In this document: in pieces, positions 1-9,822 of the stretch
Layout of the letters: every line of letters starts with the position of its first letter
Numbering within the stretch: the first letter of the stretch is position 1
DNA from: Spirosoma aerolatum
Lineage (GTDB): Bacteria > Bacteroidota > Bacteroidia > Cytophagales > Spirosomataceae
DNA length: 64,000 nt
Direction of reading: 5' to 3'
Assembly (NCBI RefSeq): GCF_002056795.1
Contig: NZ_CP020104.1
Coordinates: 2,119,001-2,183,000, forward strand
Translations under genes and position numbers: made by a program
The notes under the pieces: model-generated
Databases searched by the model: none
Told to the model about the DNA's origin: nothing
What the model saw: the letters and a program-made list of their open reading frames with translations, nothing else

Positions 1-1
1 T

Positions 2-1159
2 AACCTGATGATTTCGACCTGGCGGAACTATTACAGCGCCATCAACCGGGCCAATCTGGTTCTGTCGAAACTGGAAACGGCCGATCCGGCTGTGGTAACG
101 AACAAAGATCGGCATGTGGGGGAAGCCAGGTTTCTGCGCGCGTTTGCCTACTTCGATCTGGTGCGCATTTTTGGCGATGTGCCATTAAACACCAAGCCGA
201 CAACGGCCGACGAAGGGTATACGAAAGTTCGGGAGAAGGTCGATAAGATTTATGATGAGGTAATCATTAAAGATCTGATGGAAGCCGAAACGAAGCTGCC
301 TGCCAAATACACGGGCGTCGATGTAGGCCGTGCGACTAAAGGGGCTGCGAAGGCTATTCTGGGACGTGTGTACATGACCCGTAAGGATTTCGTAAAGGCC
401 GAAGCCAAGCTTCAGGAAGTGACTACATTGGGCTACGCACTCCTGCCGAACTATAGCGATCTGTTCGACTACACCAAAGATGAACACCATAGCGAGTATA
501 TCTTCGATATTGAGTATCAGGACGGTAACCTGGGTGCAGGCAGCGGTTTTTCAAACAAGTTTCTGCCAAAATCGGCCAACTCGGCCGCCGAAGCCTTCTA
601 CGGTATAAAAGGTGGGGCAGGTGAGCAGAATACGCCCACGCTGGCACTGTTCGATTCTTTCGATCCGAAAGACCCCCGACGCGACATTACCGTAGCCAAA
701 GGATACACGGACAACAATGGGGTATTTCAGGGCTTCCTGCAGATTGCCACCTTTACGAAGAAATACCTGGCGGCCACTAATTCGCTGAACGACAGCAAAG
801 CAAACTGGAAAGTAATCCGCTATGCCGATGTGCTGCTGATGTATGCCGAAGCCCTGAATGAAAACGGCAAAACCGATCAGGCGCTTACCTATCTGAACCA
901 GGTGCGTACGCGGGCCAAAATGCCAGCTTACCCGACCATGACGAAAGACCTGCTACGGACGAAGATTTACGACGAACGTGTCTACGAACTGTCGATGGAG
1001 GGCGTTCGCTGGTTCGACCTCGCCCGGACGGGCCGTCTGGACGCGGTGATGGGGCCACTGGGCTACAAACCGTTCAACGCCCTCTTTCCGATTCCACTGG
1101 TCGAAATTCAGATTATCAATAACCCATCGGTTCTGCCACAAAATCCGGGGTATAGTTGA
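2..1159 (+). CDS. SusD/RagB family outer-membrane nutrient-binding lipoprotein, 5' truncated by window edge
   Basis: The frame is open to the left edge, so only the C-terminal 385 or so residues are present; SusD proteins are usually about 500-600 residues and the missing part would carry the lipoprotein signal. Seen: the TPR-type core signature EARFLRAFAYFDLVRIFGDV, then WKVIRYADVLLMYAEALNE and YDERVYELSMEGVRWFDLAR, which are the classic SusD blocks. By family knowledge it sits on the cell surface over a SusC TonB-dependent channel and binds glycans; the SusC gene should lie just left of the window. The GH92 genes downstream point to a mannose-containing glycan (inference). Confidence 0.95.
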   Translation, partial: NLMISTWRNYYSAINRANLVLSKLETADPAVVTNKDRHVGEARFLRAFAYFDLVRIFGDVPLNTKPTTADEGYTKVREKVDKIYDEVIIKDLMEAETKLPAKYTGVDVGRATKGAAKAILGRVYMTRKDFVKAEAKLQEVTTLGYALLPNYSDLFDYTKDEHHSEYIFDIEYQDGNLGAGSGFSNKFLPKSANSAAEAFYGIKGGAGEQNTPTLALFDSFDPKDPRRDITVAKGYTDNNGVFQGFLQIATFTKKYLAATNSLNDSKANWKVIRYADVLLMYAEALNENGKTDQALTYLNQVRTRAKMPAYPTMTKDLLRTKIYDERVYELSMEGVRWFDLARTGRLDAVMGPLGYKPFNALFPIPLVEIQIINNPSVLPQNPGYS

Positions 1160-1237
1160 TTGGTTTTCCCCTTATCCCTCTCTCAAAACTAATCGTATAG
1201 GGTTTTTGAGAATCGTATTTAATCCATTGTAACCTAG

Positions 1238-1331
1238 TTTTTTGTCATTCCGATGAACGAGGAATCTTAAATTACCCCTATTTGAGAGTAAGGAAGCCTT
1301 AAGATTCCTCGTTCATCGGAATGACAAAAAA
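1238..1331. repeat. Long perfect hairpin repeat, copy 1
   Basis: Arms 1238-1270 and 1299-1331 are a perfect 33-bp inverted repeat (core GTCATTCCGATGAACGAGG) around a 28-base loop. A second member of the family lies at 6165-6288, in the opposite orientation as judged from a shared 20-base loop segment. It lies after the SusD stop and may also end transcription (T-tract at the outer edge). It resembles a non-autonomous or REP-like dispersed element. The rest of the 1160-1468 gap shows nothing else I can name. Confidence 0.9.
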
Positions 1332-1468
1332 GCCTCAAAGCCTTACTTTACACTGTATTAAAATACCCCTAAATAAGAGCTTCGTTCATTTATGTGAACC
1401 CCTACAAGATTAGCCTAAAGGGGTAGGGGCCTATAAAAAACGTATTCCGAACCTTCCTTTTCTCAGCT

Positions 1469-3763
1469 ATGAAACGAAATATCAGCTCATTCGTCGTTTT
1501 TGTCCTGGTAAGTTACCTGATGAGTAGTCAGGTGGGCTTTGGGCAGAAGAAACCGAATTCAGCGGATGGATTAACGTACATTGACCCAACTATTGGCAAT
1601 GTGGCCCCCCTGCTGAACAGCAATCGGCCGGTGGTTCATTTGCCTAATCAGATGGTCCGCATCTACCCCAAACGCCAGGACCATCTCGACATGCAGATCA
1701 CGGATTTTCCGATGCTTTCGCAGAACGTCATTACGCCCCAACTGATTTTTGCGATCAAACCGTACTCCGGTGCGTTGGCCGATACGGGCTGGTACCGACG
1801 CCTGACCTACGATCACGATTTTGAAACGGTTCACCCCTGGTATTACTCAGTCCGGCTCACCGACGATAACATCCTGACCGAATTTACACCGGGCGCCCGC
1901 ACAGGTATTTATCGGTTTACTTTCCCGCCTGGCGTGAAAAAGCACCTGCTTTTATCCCACTATTACGCCAACGGCAAATACGACTTTCAGAATGGGAATG
2001 CGATTGCAGGCACCGAGACCGTAAACGATGCGATTCATGAACAGAAGGGCATGGCCTACCTGTACGGTATGTTTACGGGCAAACCCCAGACCGGCAAGCG
2101 CGATGGCGAAAAAGACTGGGGACGCTATACCGTGACCGGTACCCAGGAAAAGCCCAAAAAAGTGCCGGGTGAACGGGCCTATGCAAGTTATTCTGAGTCG
2201 GACGGTCCGGTCGTGGAGTTTCGGTATGGGGTTTCGTTCATTAGTGTCGAACAGGCAAAAAAGAATCTGGAAGCTGAACTCGCTGGGGTAAGTTTCGATC
2301 AACAGAAAGCGAAGGCACAGGCGGCCTGGGCCAAAACCATCGGTCGGATTCAGGTCGAAGGGGGAACTGAAGCGCAGAAACGGAGCTTTTACACAGCCTT
2401 GTACCGTTGCTACGCCCGTATGTTCGATATGACCGAAGACGGGAAGTATTATAGTGGCTATGATAAGACGGTTCACACCGATAAACGACCTTTCTACAAC
2501 GACGATTACACTTGGGGGAACTACCTGGCCCTGCATCCCTTACGCTGCATTCTGGACCCAGACCGGGAAGCCGACATGCTGGAATCCTACGTGCGAATGT
2601 ATAAGGAGAGCGGCTGGATGCCCGAATATCCCAAACCCTACGGAGATCGGCCCGGTATGTTTGGCTTCAAATCCTGTGTGATGTTTCTGGATGCTTACCG
2701 CAAGGGTATTCGCAACTTCGACACCAAAACGGCATTGGAAGGGATGCTAAAAAATGCCGAACAGGCGACCATGCTGCCCTCCCGAAACGGTCCTAAAGGC
2801 GCTCTGGAAGATTTTTATTATGCCAAAGGCTACTATCCGGCCTTGCGACCGGGCGAAACCGAAACCGATCCGTTTGCCTCGCAGAAGCGGGGGCAAAAGC
2901 GGTCGGCGGTGGCTATCACCCTGGGCAACAGCTACGATAGCTGGGCGTTGAGTGAATTCGCTAAAGAGCTGGGTAATCAGCCCGTCGCCCAGAAATTTGC
3001 GCCCTACGCCCAGAATTACAAAAATCTCTTCTATCCGAAAACGGGCTTTTTCATGCCCAAAGATGCCCAGGGCAACTGGATTGACATCGATCCGAAGTTT
3101 GATGGTGGCCATGCGGGACTGGATTACTACAACGAAAACAATGGCTGGAATTACCGTTGGAATGTACAGCAGGACATCAAAGGACTGACCGAACTGATGG
3201 GCGGCCCCGATAAGGTAGAACAAAACCTCGACCAACTGTTTCGGGAAGGGGCCGACCGTCCTAAGCCGGTTTTCTGGGAGAAATTTCCTGATCAGACCGG
3301 GTTGATCGGTCAGTTTGCGATGGGCAATCAGGTGACGTTTTTTATTCCCTACCTGTTCAATTACACCAATGCCCCCTGGAAAACCCAGAAGTACACCCGG
3401 CTGCTGCTGGACACCTGGTTTCAGGACAACATCTTCGGTGTGCCGGGTGATGAAGATGCCGGTTCCATGAACTCGTTTGTCGTCTTTTCGGCGATGGGTT
3501 TTTATCCAACTACGCCCGGTATTCCCCGCTATTCGATCACCAGCCCCTTGTTTACTAAAATCAGCGTCGCTTTACCGAATGGCAAAACCTTTACGGTGGT
3601 TGCCCGGAATAATTCCCGGATCAATAAATATATCCAGTCGGCTACACTGAACGGCAAACCATTGAAATCGCTCTCGTTTACGCACGATGAGCTGATGACT
3701 GGTGGTACGCTGGTACTGGATATGGGTGAGAAAACCGACAAAAAATGGGCGATACTCTATTAA
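1469..3763 (+). CDS. GH92 family glycoside hydrolase (alpha-mannosidase type), secreted
   Basis: A signal peptide (about residues 1-25, ending VGFGQ) is followed by a full-length GH92 protein, 764 residues. Family knowledge: GH92 enzymes are calcium-dependent inverting exo-alpha-mannosidases. Seen: the region YYNENNGWNYRWNVQQD (Glu556, codon at 3134) matches the catalytic acid segment, and GDEDAGSM (Asp661 and Asp663) followed by FSAMGFYPTTPG matches the catalytic base block. The usual GNEP motif reads GNQVTF here, so a residue tied to alpha-1,2 linkage recognition in characterised members is changed; linkage preference is therefore uncertain. A close paralogue follows directly. Confidence 0.93.
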   Translation: MKRNISSFVVFVLVSYLMSSQVGFGQKKPNSADGLTYIDPTIGNVAPLLNSNRPVVHLPNQMVRIYPKRQDHLDMQITDFPMLSQNVITPQLIFAIKPYSGALADTGWYRRLTYDHDFETVHPWYYSVRLTDDNILTEFTPGARTGIYRFTFPPGVKKHLLLSHYYANGKYDFQNGNAIAGTETVNDAIHEQKGMAYLYGMFTGKPQTGKRDGEKDWGRYTVTGTQEKPKKVPGERAYASYSESDGPVVEFRYGVSFISVEQAKKNLEAELAGVSFDQQKAKAQAAWAKTIGRIQVEGGTEAQKRSFYTALYRCYARMFDMTEDGKYYSGYDKTVHTDKRPFYNDDYTWGNYLALHPLRCILDPDREADMLESYVRMYKESGWMPEYPKPYGDRPGMFGFKSCVMFLDAYRKGIRNFDTKTALEGMLKNAEQATMLPSRNGPKGALEDFYYAKGYYPALRPGETETDPFASQKRGQKRSAVAITLGNSYDSWALSEFAKELGNQPVAQKFAPYAQNYKNLFYPKTGFFMPKDAQGNWIDIDPKFDGGHAGLDYYNENNGWNYRWNVQQDIKGLTELMGGPDKVEQNLDQLFREGADRPKPVFWEKFPDQTGLIGQFAMGNQVTFFIPYLFNYTNAPWKTQKYTRLLLDTWFQDNIFGVPGDEDAGSMNSFVVFSAMGFYPTTPGIPRYSITSPLFTKISVALPNGKTFTVVARNNSRINKYIQSATLNGKPLKSLSFTHDELMTGGTLVLDMGEKTDKKWAILY

Positions 3764-3768
3764 CCCTC

Positions 3769-6078
3769 ATGACAATGGCAACGCACAATCAATCAGGAAT
3801 AAAGCGAGGGCTGGCCGGTTTGCTGCTAAGCGTTTTAGTGGCTCAGGTCGGTTGGGCGCAACCTGGCAAACCGATTAATCCGGCTCTGAACTACATCGAC
3901 CCGACCATTGGCAATGTGGCCCCGCTGCTGAATACCAATCGGCCTGTAGCGCATTTGCCCAATCAGATGGTGCGCGTGTTTCCGCATCGGCAGGACCACC
4001 TCGACATGCAGATCACGGACTTTCCGATGCTGTCGCAGAACATCATTACGCCCCAGATGGTCTTCGCCATCAAACCCGCCAAAGGGGCGCTAGCCGATAC
4101 GGCCTGGTTCCGTCGGCTCACCTACGACCACGATCTGGAAGTGACGCGCCCCTGGTATTACTCCGTCAAACTGACCGACGATGACATTCTGCTGGAGTTT
4201 ACACCGGGTGCGCGGACGGGTATTTATCGCTTTACCTTTCCGGCGGGTGTTAAGAAAAACCTGCTCCTGTCGCACAATTATGCCAACGGTACCTACGATT
4301 TTCAGAACGGAAACGCCGTTGTGGGCACCGAGTTTGTGAACGATGCGATTCATGAACAGAAGGGCATGGCCTACCTGTACGGTGTGTTTACAGGCAAGCC
4401 TCAAACCGGCAAGCGCGACGGCGAAAAAGACTGGGGACGCTATACGGTGAGTGGTATTCCTGAAAAACCGAAAAAAGTGCCGGGTGAACGGGCCTATGCA
4501 AGTTATTCTGAGTCAGACGGTCCAGTAGTCGAGTTTCGGTATGGAGTTTCGTTTATTAGCGTTGAACAGGCGAAGAAGAATCTGGAAGCCGAACTCACGG
4601 GCGTCAGTTTCGACCAGCAAAAGGCTAATGGACAGGCTGCCTGGGCCAAAGCCATCGGAAAAATCACCGTAGAAGGTGGTACCGAAGCGCAGAAACGCAC
4701 GTTTTATACATCCCTGTACCGCTGTTACGCCCGCATGGTCGACATGACCGAAGGGGGGAAATACTACAGTGGCTACGACAAGCAGGTGCATACCGATTCG
4801 CGCCCGTTCTACACCGACGATTACACCTGGGGCAATTACCTGGCTCTACACCCGCTGCAAATTATCCTGAATCCGAAAGGCGAAGCCGACATGCTGGAAT
4901 CCTATGTGCGGATGTACAAGGAAAGCGGCTGGATGCCGGAATACCCGAAACCGTATGGTGATCGACCGGGGATGTTTGGTTTCAAATCGAGCGTTGTATT
5001 TCTGGATGCCTATCGCAAGGGGATACGTAATTTCGATGTTAAAGCTGCGTTTGAAGGGATGCTCAAAAACGCCGAACAGGCCACCATGCTCCCGTTCCGT
5101 AATGGTCCAAAAGGTGATCTGGAAGACTTCTATGCGAAGAGTGGCTATTATCCAGCGCTTCGTCCCGGCGAAAAAGAGACCGATGCGTTTGCCTCCCAGA
5201 AGCCCGGTCAGAAACGGTCGGCCGTGGCCATAACCCTGGGCGATTGTTACGATAGCTGGGCCTTGAGTGAGATGGCCAAAACGTTGGGTAACGAAACTGT
5301 CTACGCTAAATATGCTCCCCGAACACAGAACTACCGGAATCTGTGGAACCCCAAATACAACATGTTCATCCCGAAAGATGCCCAGGGTAACTGGATCGAC
5401 ATCGACCCGAAATTCGACGGAGGGCATAACGGGTTCGATTACTACAACGAGAACAACGGCTGGAGCTACATGTGGAATGCCCAGCAGGACCTCTCCGGCT
5501 TACGGGAGCTAATGGGTGGCCCCGAAAAAATGGAACAGAATCTGGATCAGCTTTTCCGCGAAGGCATGGAGAAAAGCAAACCCGTATTTTGGGAAATGTG
5601 GCCCAACCAGACGGGCATGATTGGCCAGTTTGCGATGGGCAATCAGGTGACGTTTTTTATTCCCTACCTGTTCAACTACACCAACGCATCCTGGAAAACC
5701 CAGAAGTACACCCGGCTGCTGCTGGACACCTGGTTTCAGGATACCATTTTCGGGGTTCCCGGCGATGAGGATGGTGGTTCGATGTCGTCGTTTGTGGTTT
5801 TTTCGGCGATGGGTTTTTATCCAACCACGCCCGGTATTCCCCGCTATTCGATCACCAGCCCGCTGTTCACCAAAGTTAGTGTGGCACTGCCTAACGGCAA
5901 GACATTTACCATATCGGCTCCCAAATCGTCCCGTACCAACAAGTACATTCAGTCGGCTACGCTGAACGGCAAGCCACTGACCTCGCTTTCGTTTACGCAT
6001 GATGACCTGATGCAGGGCGGCACGCTGGTGCTGGATATGGGCGAGAAAACCGACAAAAAATGGGACATGCAAAACTGA
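3769..6078 (+). CDS. GH92 family glycoside hydrolase, tandem paralogue
   Basis: Paralogue of the preceding gene, with many identical segments such as the MGNQVTFFIPYLFNYTN region. I choose the ATG at 3769, five bases after the upstream stop, because it (or the ATG at 3775) gives a normal signal peptide (RGLAGLLLSVLVAQVGWAQ); an upstream in-frame ATG at 3745 overlaps the first gene and adds eight residues that do not fit a signal peptide. Catalytic positions are kept: Glu codon at 5449, Asp codons at 5764 and 5770. It has the same GNQ change. The genes are very probably cotranscribed. The two enzymes may differ in fine linkage or subsite preference (inference). Confidence 0.93.
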   Translation: MTMATHNQSGIKRGLAGLLLSVLVAQVGWAQPGKPINPALNYIDPTIGNVAPLLNTNRPVAHLPNQMVRVFPHRQDHLDMQITDFPMLSQNIITPQMVFAIKPAKGALADTAWFRRLTYDHDLEVTRPWYYSVKLTDDDILLEFTPGARTGIYRFTFPAGVKKNLLLSHNYANGTYDFQNGNAVVGTEFVNDAIHEQKGMAYLYGVFTGKPQTGKRDGEKDWGRYTVSGIPEKPKKVPGERAYASYSESDGPVVEFRYGVSFISVEQAKKNLEAELTGVSFDQQKANGQAAWAKAIGKITVEGGTEAQKRTFYTSLYRCYARMVDMTEGGKYYSGYDKQVHTDSRPFYTDDYTWGNYLALHPLQIILNPKGEADMLESYVRMYKESGWMPEYPKPYGDRPGMFGFKSSVVFLDAYRKGIRNFDVKAAFEGMLKNAEQATMLPFRNGPKGDLEDFYAKSGYYPALRPGEKETDAFASQKPGQKRSAVAITLGDCYDSWALSEMAKTLGNETVYAKYAPRTQNYRNLWNPKYNMFIPKDAQGNWIDIDPKFDGGHNGFDYYNENNGWSYMWNAQQDLSGLRELMGGPEKMEQNLDQLFREGMEKSKPVFWEMWPNQTGMIGQFAMGNQVTFFIPYLFNYTNASWKTQKYTRLLLDTWFQDTIFGVPGDEDGGSMSSFVVFSAMGFYPTTPGIPRYSITSPLFTKVSVALPNGKTFTISAPKSSRTNKYIQSATLNGKPLTSLSFTHDDLMQGGTLVLDMGEKTDKKWDMQN

Positions 6079-6164
6079 AATCGTTGAGTACGTTCTCAAT
6101 CGAAGCGGCTATTGTATACGAATGGTTTAGCTATAGAACCGCCCGGACGACCCCGACATTTTTA

Positions 6165-6288
6165 GGATGATTATGATCAGTTTCTGTCATTCCGACGAAG
6201 GAGGAATCTTAAGACTTCCTTACTCTCAAATAGGAATAATGTAAGATTCCTCCTTCGTCGGAATGACAAAAACTGATCATAATCATCC
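6165..6288. repeat. Long hairpin repeat, copy 2 (inverted relative to copy 1)
   Basis: Arms 6165-6211 and 6242-6288 pair over 47 bases with one mismatch, around a 30-base loop. The inner arm GTCATTCCGACGAAGGAGG matches copy 1 at 1238 apart from a few changes that are compensated in both arms. The loop contains CTTCCTTACTCTCAAATAGG, the reverse complement of the copy 1 loop. The outer parts (GGATGATTATGATCAG) are unique to this copy. It may terminate the GH92 transcript before the permease gene. Confidence 0.92.
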
Positions 6289-6317
6289 GTGTTCCATTTG
6301 TTTTAATTCATTTAACT

Positions 6318-8087
6318 ATGGTCTGGAAACAAGTAATCGACCCGTTTGACAACCTCTTTTTATCGGCGCTGCTGGCTTCGCTGCCCATCCTGTTCATTTT
6401 CTGGGCGCTTATCATCCGAAAGATGAAAGGCTATCAGGCATCCCTGATGGCCATTGTGATTGCTTCAGGCATTGCCATGGCCGTCTATAAAATGCCCCCT
6501 CAACTGGCTGGGCTTTCCATTCTACATGGGGCACTCTATGGCCTGTTTCCCATCTGCTGGCTGGTGACCATGGCCGTTTTCCTCTTTAACCTCACCGTTA
6601 AGGCCGGACAGTTCGACATCATCAAACACTTCATGGCTTCCATCACTTCCGACCGACGACTCCAGGCCCTGCTCATCGCCTTCTCCTTCGGCGCTTTCCT
6701 GGAGGGCACCGCTGGATTCGGCGCGCCCGTGGCCATCACCGCTGCCATGCTGGTCGGACTAGGCTTCAACCCCCTCTATGCCTCCGGCATCTGCCTGATT
6801 GCCAACACCGCTCCCGTTGCCTTTGGCTCCATCGGTATTCCCATCACGGTGGCCTCCCAGGTCTCGGGCATTCCCGAACTGCCCATTTCCCAGATGGTGG
6901 GCAGAACCCTGCCTATTCTGTCGGTGATCCTGCCGTTTTACCTGGTAACCATCATTGCCGGATTCAGGAAGGCCCGGGAGGTGATGCCCGCCGTGCTGGT
7001 GTCGGGAGGAGCCTTTGCCCTGTTGCAATACCTGTCTTCCAATTTTCTGGGTCCTGCCCTGCCCGATGTGATTGCCGGACTAGGGTCGATTATCTGTCTG
7101 ATGACGTTTCTACGGTTCTGGAAACCCAAAACCATCTGGCGGTTCGCCAACGAACCGGCGGCTAGCTTCGATAGCTCGATTCACTATTCGGGTGGGGAGT
7201 TACTGCGAGCCTGGAGCCCGTTCCTGCTGCTGACGATCATGGTGATTTTCTGGGGCTTGCAGTCGATCAAAGAGGTACTGAATGCGCATGGGCAACTTCA
7301 GTTCGAGTTTCCGGGTCTGCACAATGCCATTCAGGGACAGGATGGTACGTTGCTGGCTAAGGTTTTCAAGTTCAACTACCTCTCAGCGGCTGGTACGGCC
7401 ATTCTGATTGCCTCGCTGGTAGCCATTCCGCTGGTGGGGCTGAGCTACCGGCAGGGGTTACAAGTCTTTGGTGCTACCCTGTATCAGCTACGGTTTCCGA
7501 CCCTGACGGTGGCTTCGGTGCTGGGGTTTGCCTACCTGGTGAATGATTCGGGGATTACCCTGACCCTGGCGCGGGTACTGGCTAGCACGGGGAGTTGGTT
7601 CCCCTTTTTCGCGCCGGTGCTGGGGTGGCTGGGCGTGTTTATCACCGGGTCGGATACGTCGGCCAATGCCCTGTTCAGCAAGTTGCAGTATGCCACGGCT
7701 CACTCCATCGGGGTCGACCCGGTGGTGAGTGTGGGGGCCAATGTATCGGGGGGCGTGGTGGGTAAAATGATTTCGCCCCAGTCGATTGCGGTGGCGGCAG
7801 CGGCTGGTGATCTGGTGGGGAAAGAGTCGGATTTGTTCCGGTTTACGGTGAAGCACAGTTTCATCATGCTGGTCTTTATCTGTGTGCTCACGCTGGCTCA
7901 GGCGTATGTGTTCAAGTGGATTATTCCGGTTTATGAACTGGTAACGGGGGCTAAATCGGCAGCTACACCTGATTTATCGAAGGGCTATACGTATTTGATT
8001 GGCCTTGTTGCTTTACTGGTAGCCCTGGCGGTAGCTGTGCTGACGAGGGCGAAGAAAAAGCCCAACGTACCGACGCTGGTCGACTAA
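6318..8087 (+). CDS. lldP: L-lactate permease family transporter (LctP/LldP type)
   Basis: 589 residues, highly hydrophobic, with many membrane segments (the family has about 12-14). Seen: the family hallmark EGTAGFGAPVAITAAMLVGL, followed by NTAPVAFGSIGIPI and, near the C-terminus, the GSDTSANALFSKLQ and ANVSGGVVGKMISPQSIAVA blocks. The family imports L-lactate, D-lactate or glycolate with protons across the inner membrane. Here it lies between GH92 genes and a secreted TIM-barrel protein, with no lactate dehydrogenase gene next to it, so the real substrate could be another hydroxy acid (inference). The hairpin repeat upstream suggests its own promoter. Confidence 0.92.
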   Translation: MVWKQVIDPFDNLFLSALLASLPILFIFWALIIRKMKGYQASLMAIVIASGIAMAVYKMPPQLAGLSILHGALYGLFPICWLVTMAVFLFNLTVKAGQFDIIKHFMASITSDRRLQALLIAFSFGAFLEGTAGFGAPVAITAAMLVGLGFNPLYASGICLIANTAPVAFGSIGIPITVASQVSGIPELPISQMVGRTLPILSVILPFYLVTIIAGFRKAREVMPAVLVSGGAFALLQYLSSNFLGPALPDVIAGLGSIICLMTFLRFWKPKTIWRFANEPAASFDSSIHYSGGELLRAWSPFLLLTIMVIFWGLQSIKEVLNAHGQLQFEFPGLHNAIQGQDGTLLAKVFKFNYLSAAGTAILIASLVAIPLVGLSYRQGLQVFGATLYQLRFPTLTVASVLGFAYLVNDSGITLTLARVLASTGSWFPFFAPVLGWLGVFITGSDTSANALFSKLQYATAHSIGVDPVVSVGANVSGGVVGKMISPQSIAVAAAAGDLVGKESDLFRFTVKHSFIMLVFICVLTLAQAYVFKWIIPVYELVTGAKSAATPDLSKGYTYLIGLVALLVALAVAVLTRAKKKPNVPTLVD

Positions 8088-8138
8088 GTCGTATGGATAG
8101 GAAGCGGTCTAAACTCAACTTTTTATATAGTAAACCTC

Positions 8139-9785
8139 ATGACATTGATGACTCTTACTAAACGCTATCTTCTGGCAGCCCTGTTTTGCCTGTGTGTTCA
8201 AGGGGGGCAGGCTCAGGCTCTAAAACGATCGAATGTTCCGGCTCCGGCTTTCGAGGTGACGGGCAGTATTTATCCCTGGGAAGTACACGACGAAGGGATG
8301 GACCTGATTCTGGACAATATGACCCGAATTGCGGGCGTCAATTCGGTGTACCTGATTGCCGTGATGCATGAAGAACACCGGCCGTTCAACAACGACAAAC
8401 TGCCCGGTACATTCACGTTTATCCACAATCCGGTTCGGTCGCAGTGGGATGCCGAAGATTCCCGCGCGTATTTCAAGCCGGATATGGCCATGTACGGCAA
8501 AATCAAGCCCCTGATGTCGCGCGAGTCGTGGCTAAATGATACCGACTGGCTGAAAATCGTGCTCGACAAAGCCCACGCACGTGGCTTACGGGCCGGGGTT
8601 GAAGTATCACATACGTATATACCCGTCGAAGTGCTGAACGCGCATCCCGAATACAAACAGCGCGATATAAACGATAAGCCTGTCGATCGGCCCTGCACCA
8701 ATAATCCGGATGTACGGGCGTATCTGACCACACTCTATACCGATCTGGCGAGGCATTACGATGTCGATTATATCCAGACCTGTATGCTGCTGTTCAGCCG
8801 GTCCGACGATCCGGTAAAAGGTGGCTCCTGTTTTTGTAGCTCCTGCAAGCATAAGGCCAAAGCAATGGGTTTCGATATGGAAGCGGCTATGCCCGTTCTG
8901 AAAGACAACCCCTACGCCGAACCGCAGTTGAGCAACTGGCGTAAATTCCGACGGGACTGTACCACCGAGATTTACAAGGAGGTAACCGATAAAATTCACC
9001 ATGAAAATCCGGCTATCGACTTCCGGCTGAACGACCTGAACGATCGCACTTCGGGCTTAACGCTGGAAGAACTGAAAGGAAACATCAACTCGGTTCACCT
9101 CTCGACCCACACCGAACAGAACGGCTATCAGAAATCGGACCGTAAATCGCGGATACTGACCACCCAGTATTTTATGGGCAACGACATTCGGATTATTCCC
9201 GGTGTACCCACTCGGTTACTCACCACGCCAGAAATTATCAAATCGAGCATTAAAATTTCGGTTGAAAACGGCTCGAAAGGCATTGGTATCAAACACTACG
9301 ATGGATCACCGTACTCGAATCTGCGAGCGGTTCGGAATGGCCTGAGCGAAGCAGGGGTAGCCGGTTTTACACCCATCCTGGGGGTCGAAGCCGAAGATAT
9401 GACCTTGGCTGGCTATACGCCTGATAAATTCCTGATTGAAAAATGCGTGCAGACAACTGGAAAAGGAACCGCCAGGTCGACGTTCAACCAGCCATCGGGC
9501 GTATATGATGTGGTGGTTTCTTATGTTGATGAAAAAGGGGGTCAGGGTAATTTATCACTGGCTGTGGCTGGCAAGCAAAAAGCTGCGTGGAAGCTCAGCG
9601 AGGATGTAGACTGCTGGCGACGAAAAACCATTCCCAATGTAAAAATAAACACGGGCGATGCGATTGAGCTAACGGGCGTGGCCGATGGCACAGAAACCGC
9701 CCGCGTCGATTTTATCGAGTTTGTGGCACAAACAAAGCCAGTGGCTACTCAGAAAAATGATCGCAGACCAGGCAAAAGCGAATAA
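8139..9785 (+). CDS. Secreted TIM-barrel protein, putative glycoside hydrolase-like
   Basis: 548 residues with a signal peptide ending around GGQAQA. The main body resembles hypothetical bacterial glycosyl hydrolase families with a TIM barrel: early strand motif GVNSVYLIAVMHEEHRPF, then GLRAGVEVSHTYIP, DVDYIQTCMLLF and the cysteine cluster CFCSSCKHKAKAMG, typical of this loose group. The last 130 residues (after about 410) look like a beta-sandwich, possibly carbohydrate-binding. I cannot assign catalytic residues or a substrate. It lies 51 bases after the permease gene. A Met at position 4 is an alternative start. Confidence 0.65.
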   Translation: MTLMTLTKRYLLAALFCLCVQGGQAQALKRSNVPAPAFEVTGSIYPWEVHDEGMDLILDNMTRIAGVNSVYLIAVMHEEHRPFNNDKLPGTFTFIHNPVRSQWDAEDSRAYFKPDMAMYGKIKPLMSRESWLNDTDWLKIVLDKAHARGLRAGVEVSHTYIPVEVLNAHPEYKQRDINDKPVDRPCTNNPDVRAYLTTLYTDLARHYDVDYIQTCMLLFSRSDDPVKGGSCFCSSCKHKAKAMGFDMEAAMPVLKDNPYAEPQLSNWRKFRRDCTTEIYKEVTDKIHHENPAIDFRLNDLNDRTSGLTLEELKGNINSVHLSTHTEQNGYQKSDRKSRILTTQYFMGNDIRIIPGVPTRLLTTPEIIKSSIKISVENGSKGIGIKHYDGSPYSNLRAVRNGLSEAGVAGFTPILGVEAEDMTLAGYTPDKFLIEKCVQTTGKGTARSTFNQPSGVYDVVVSYVDEKGGQGNLSLAVAGKQKAAWKLSEDVDCWRRKTIPNVKINTGDAIELTGVADGTETARVDFIEFVAQTKPVATQKNDRRPGKSE

Positions 9786-9822
9786 AGCAAGATAGGTAAT
9801 ATGTTTATTGTAGGTTGGTTGG

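Noticed and set aside
3745..3768. Overlapping upstream start (ATG at 3745) for the second GH92 gene
   Set aside because: The added residues spoil the signal peptide; starts at 3769 or 3775 just after the upstream stop fit better.
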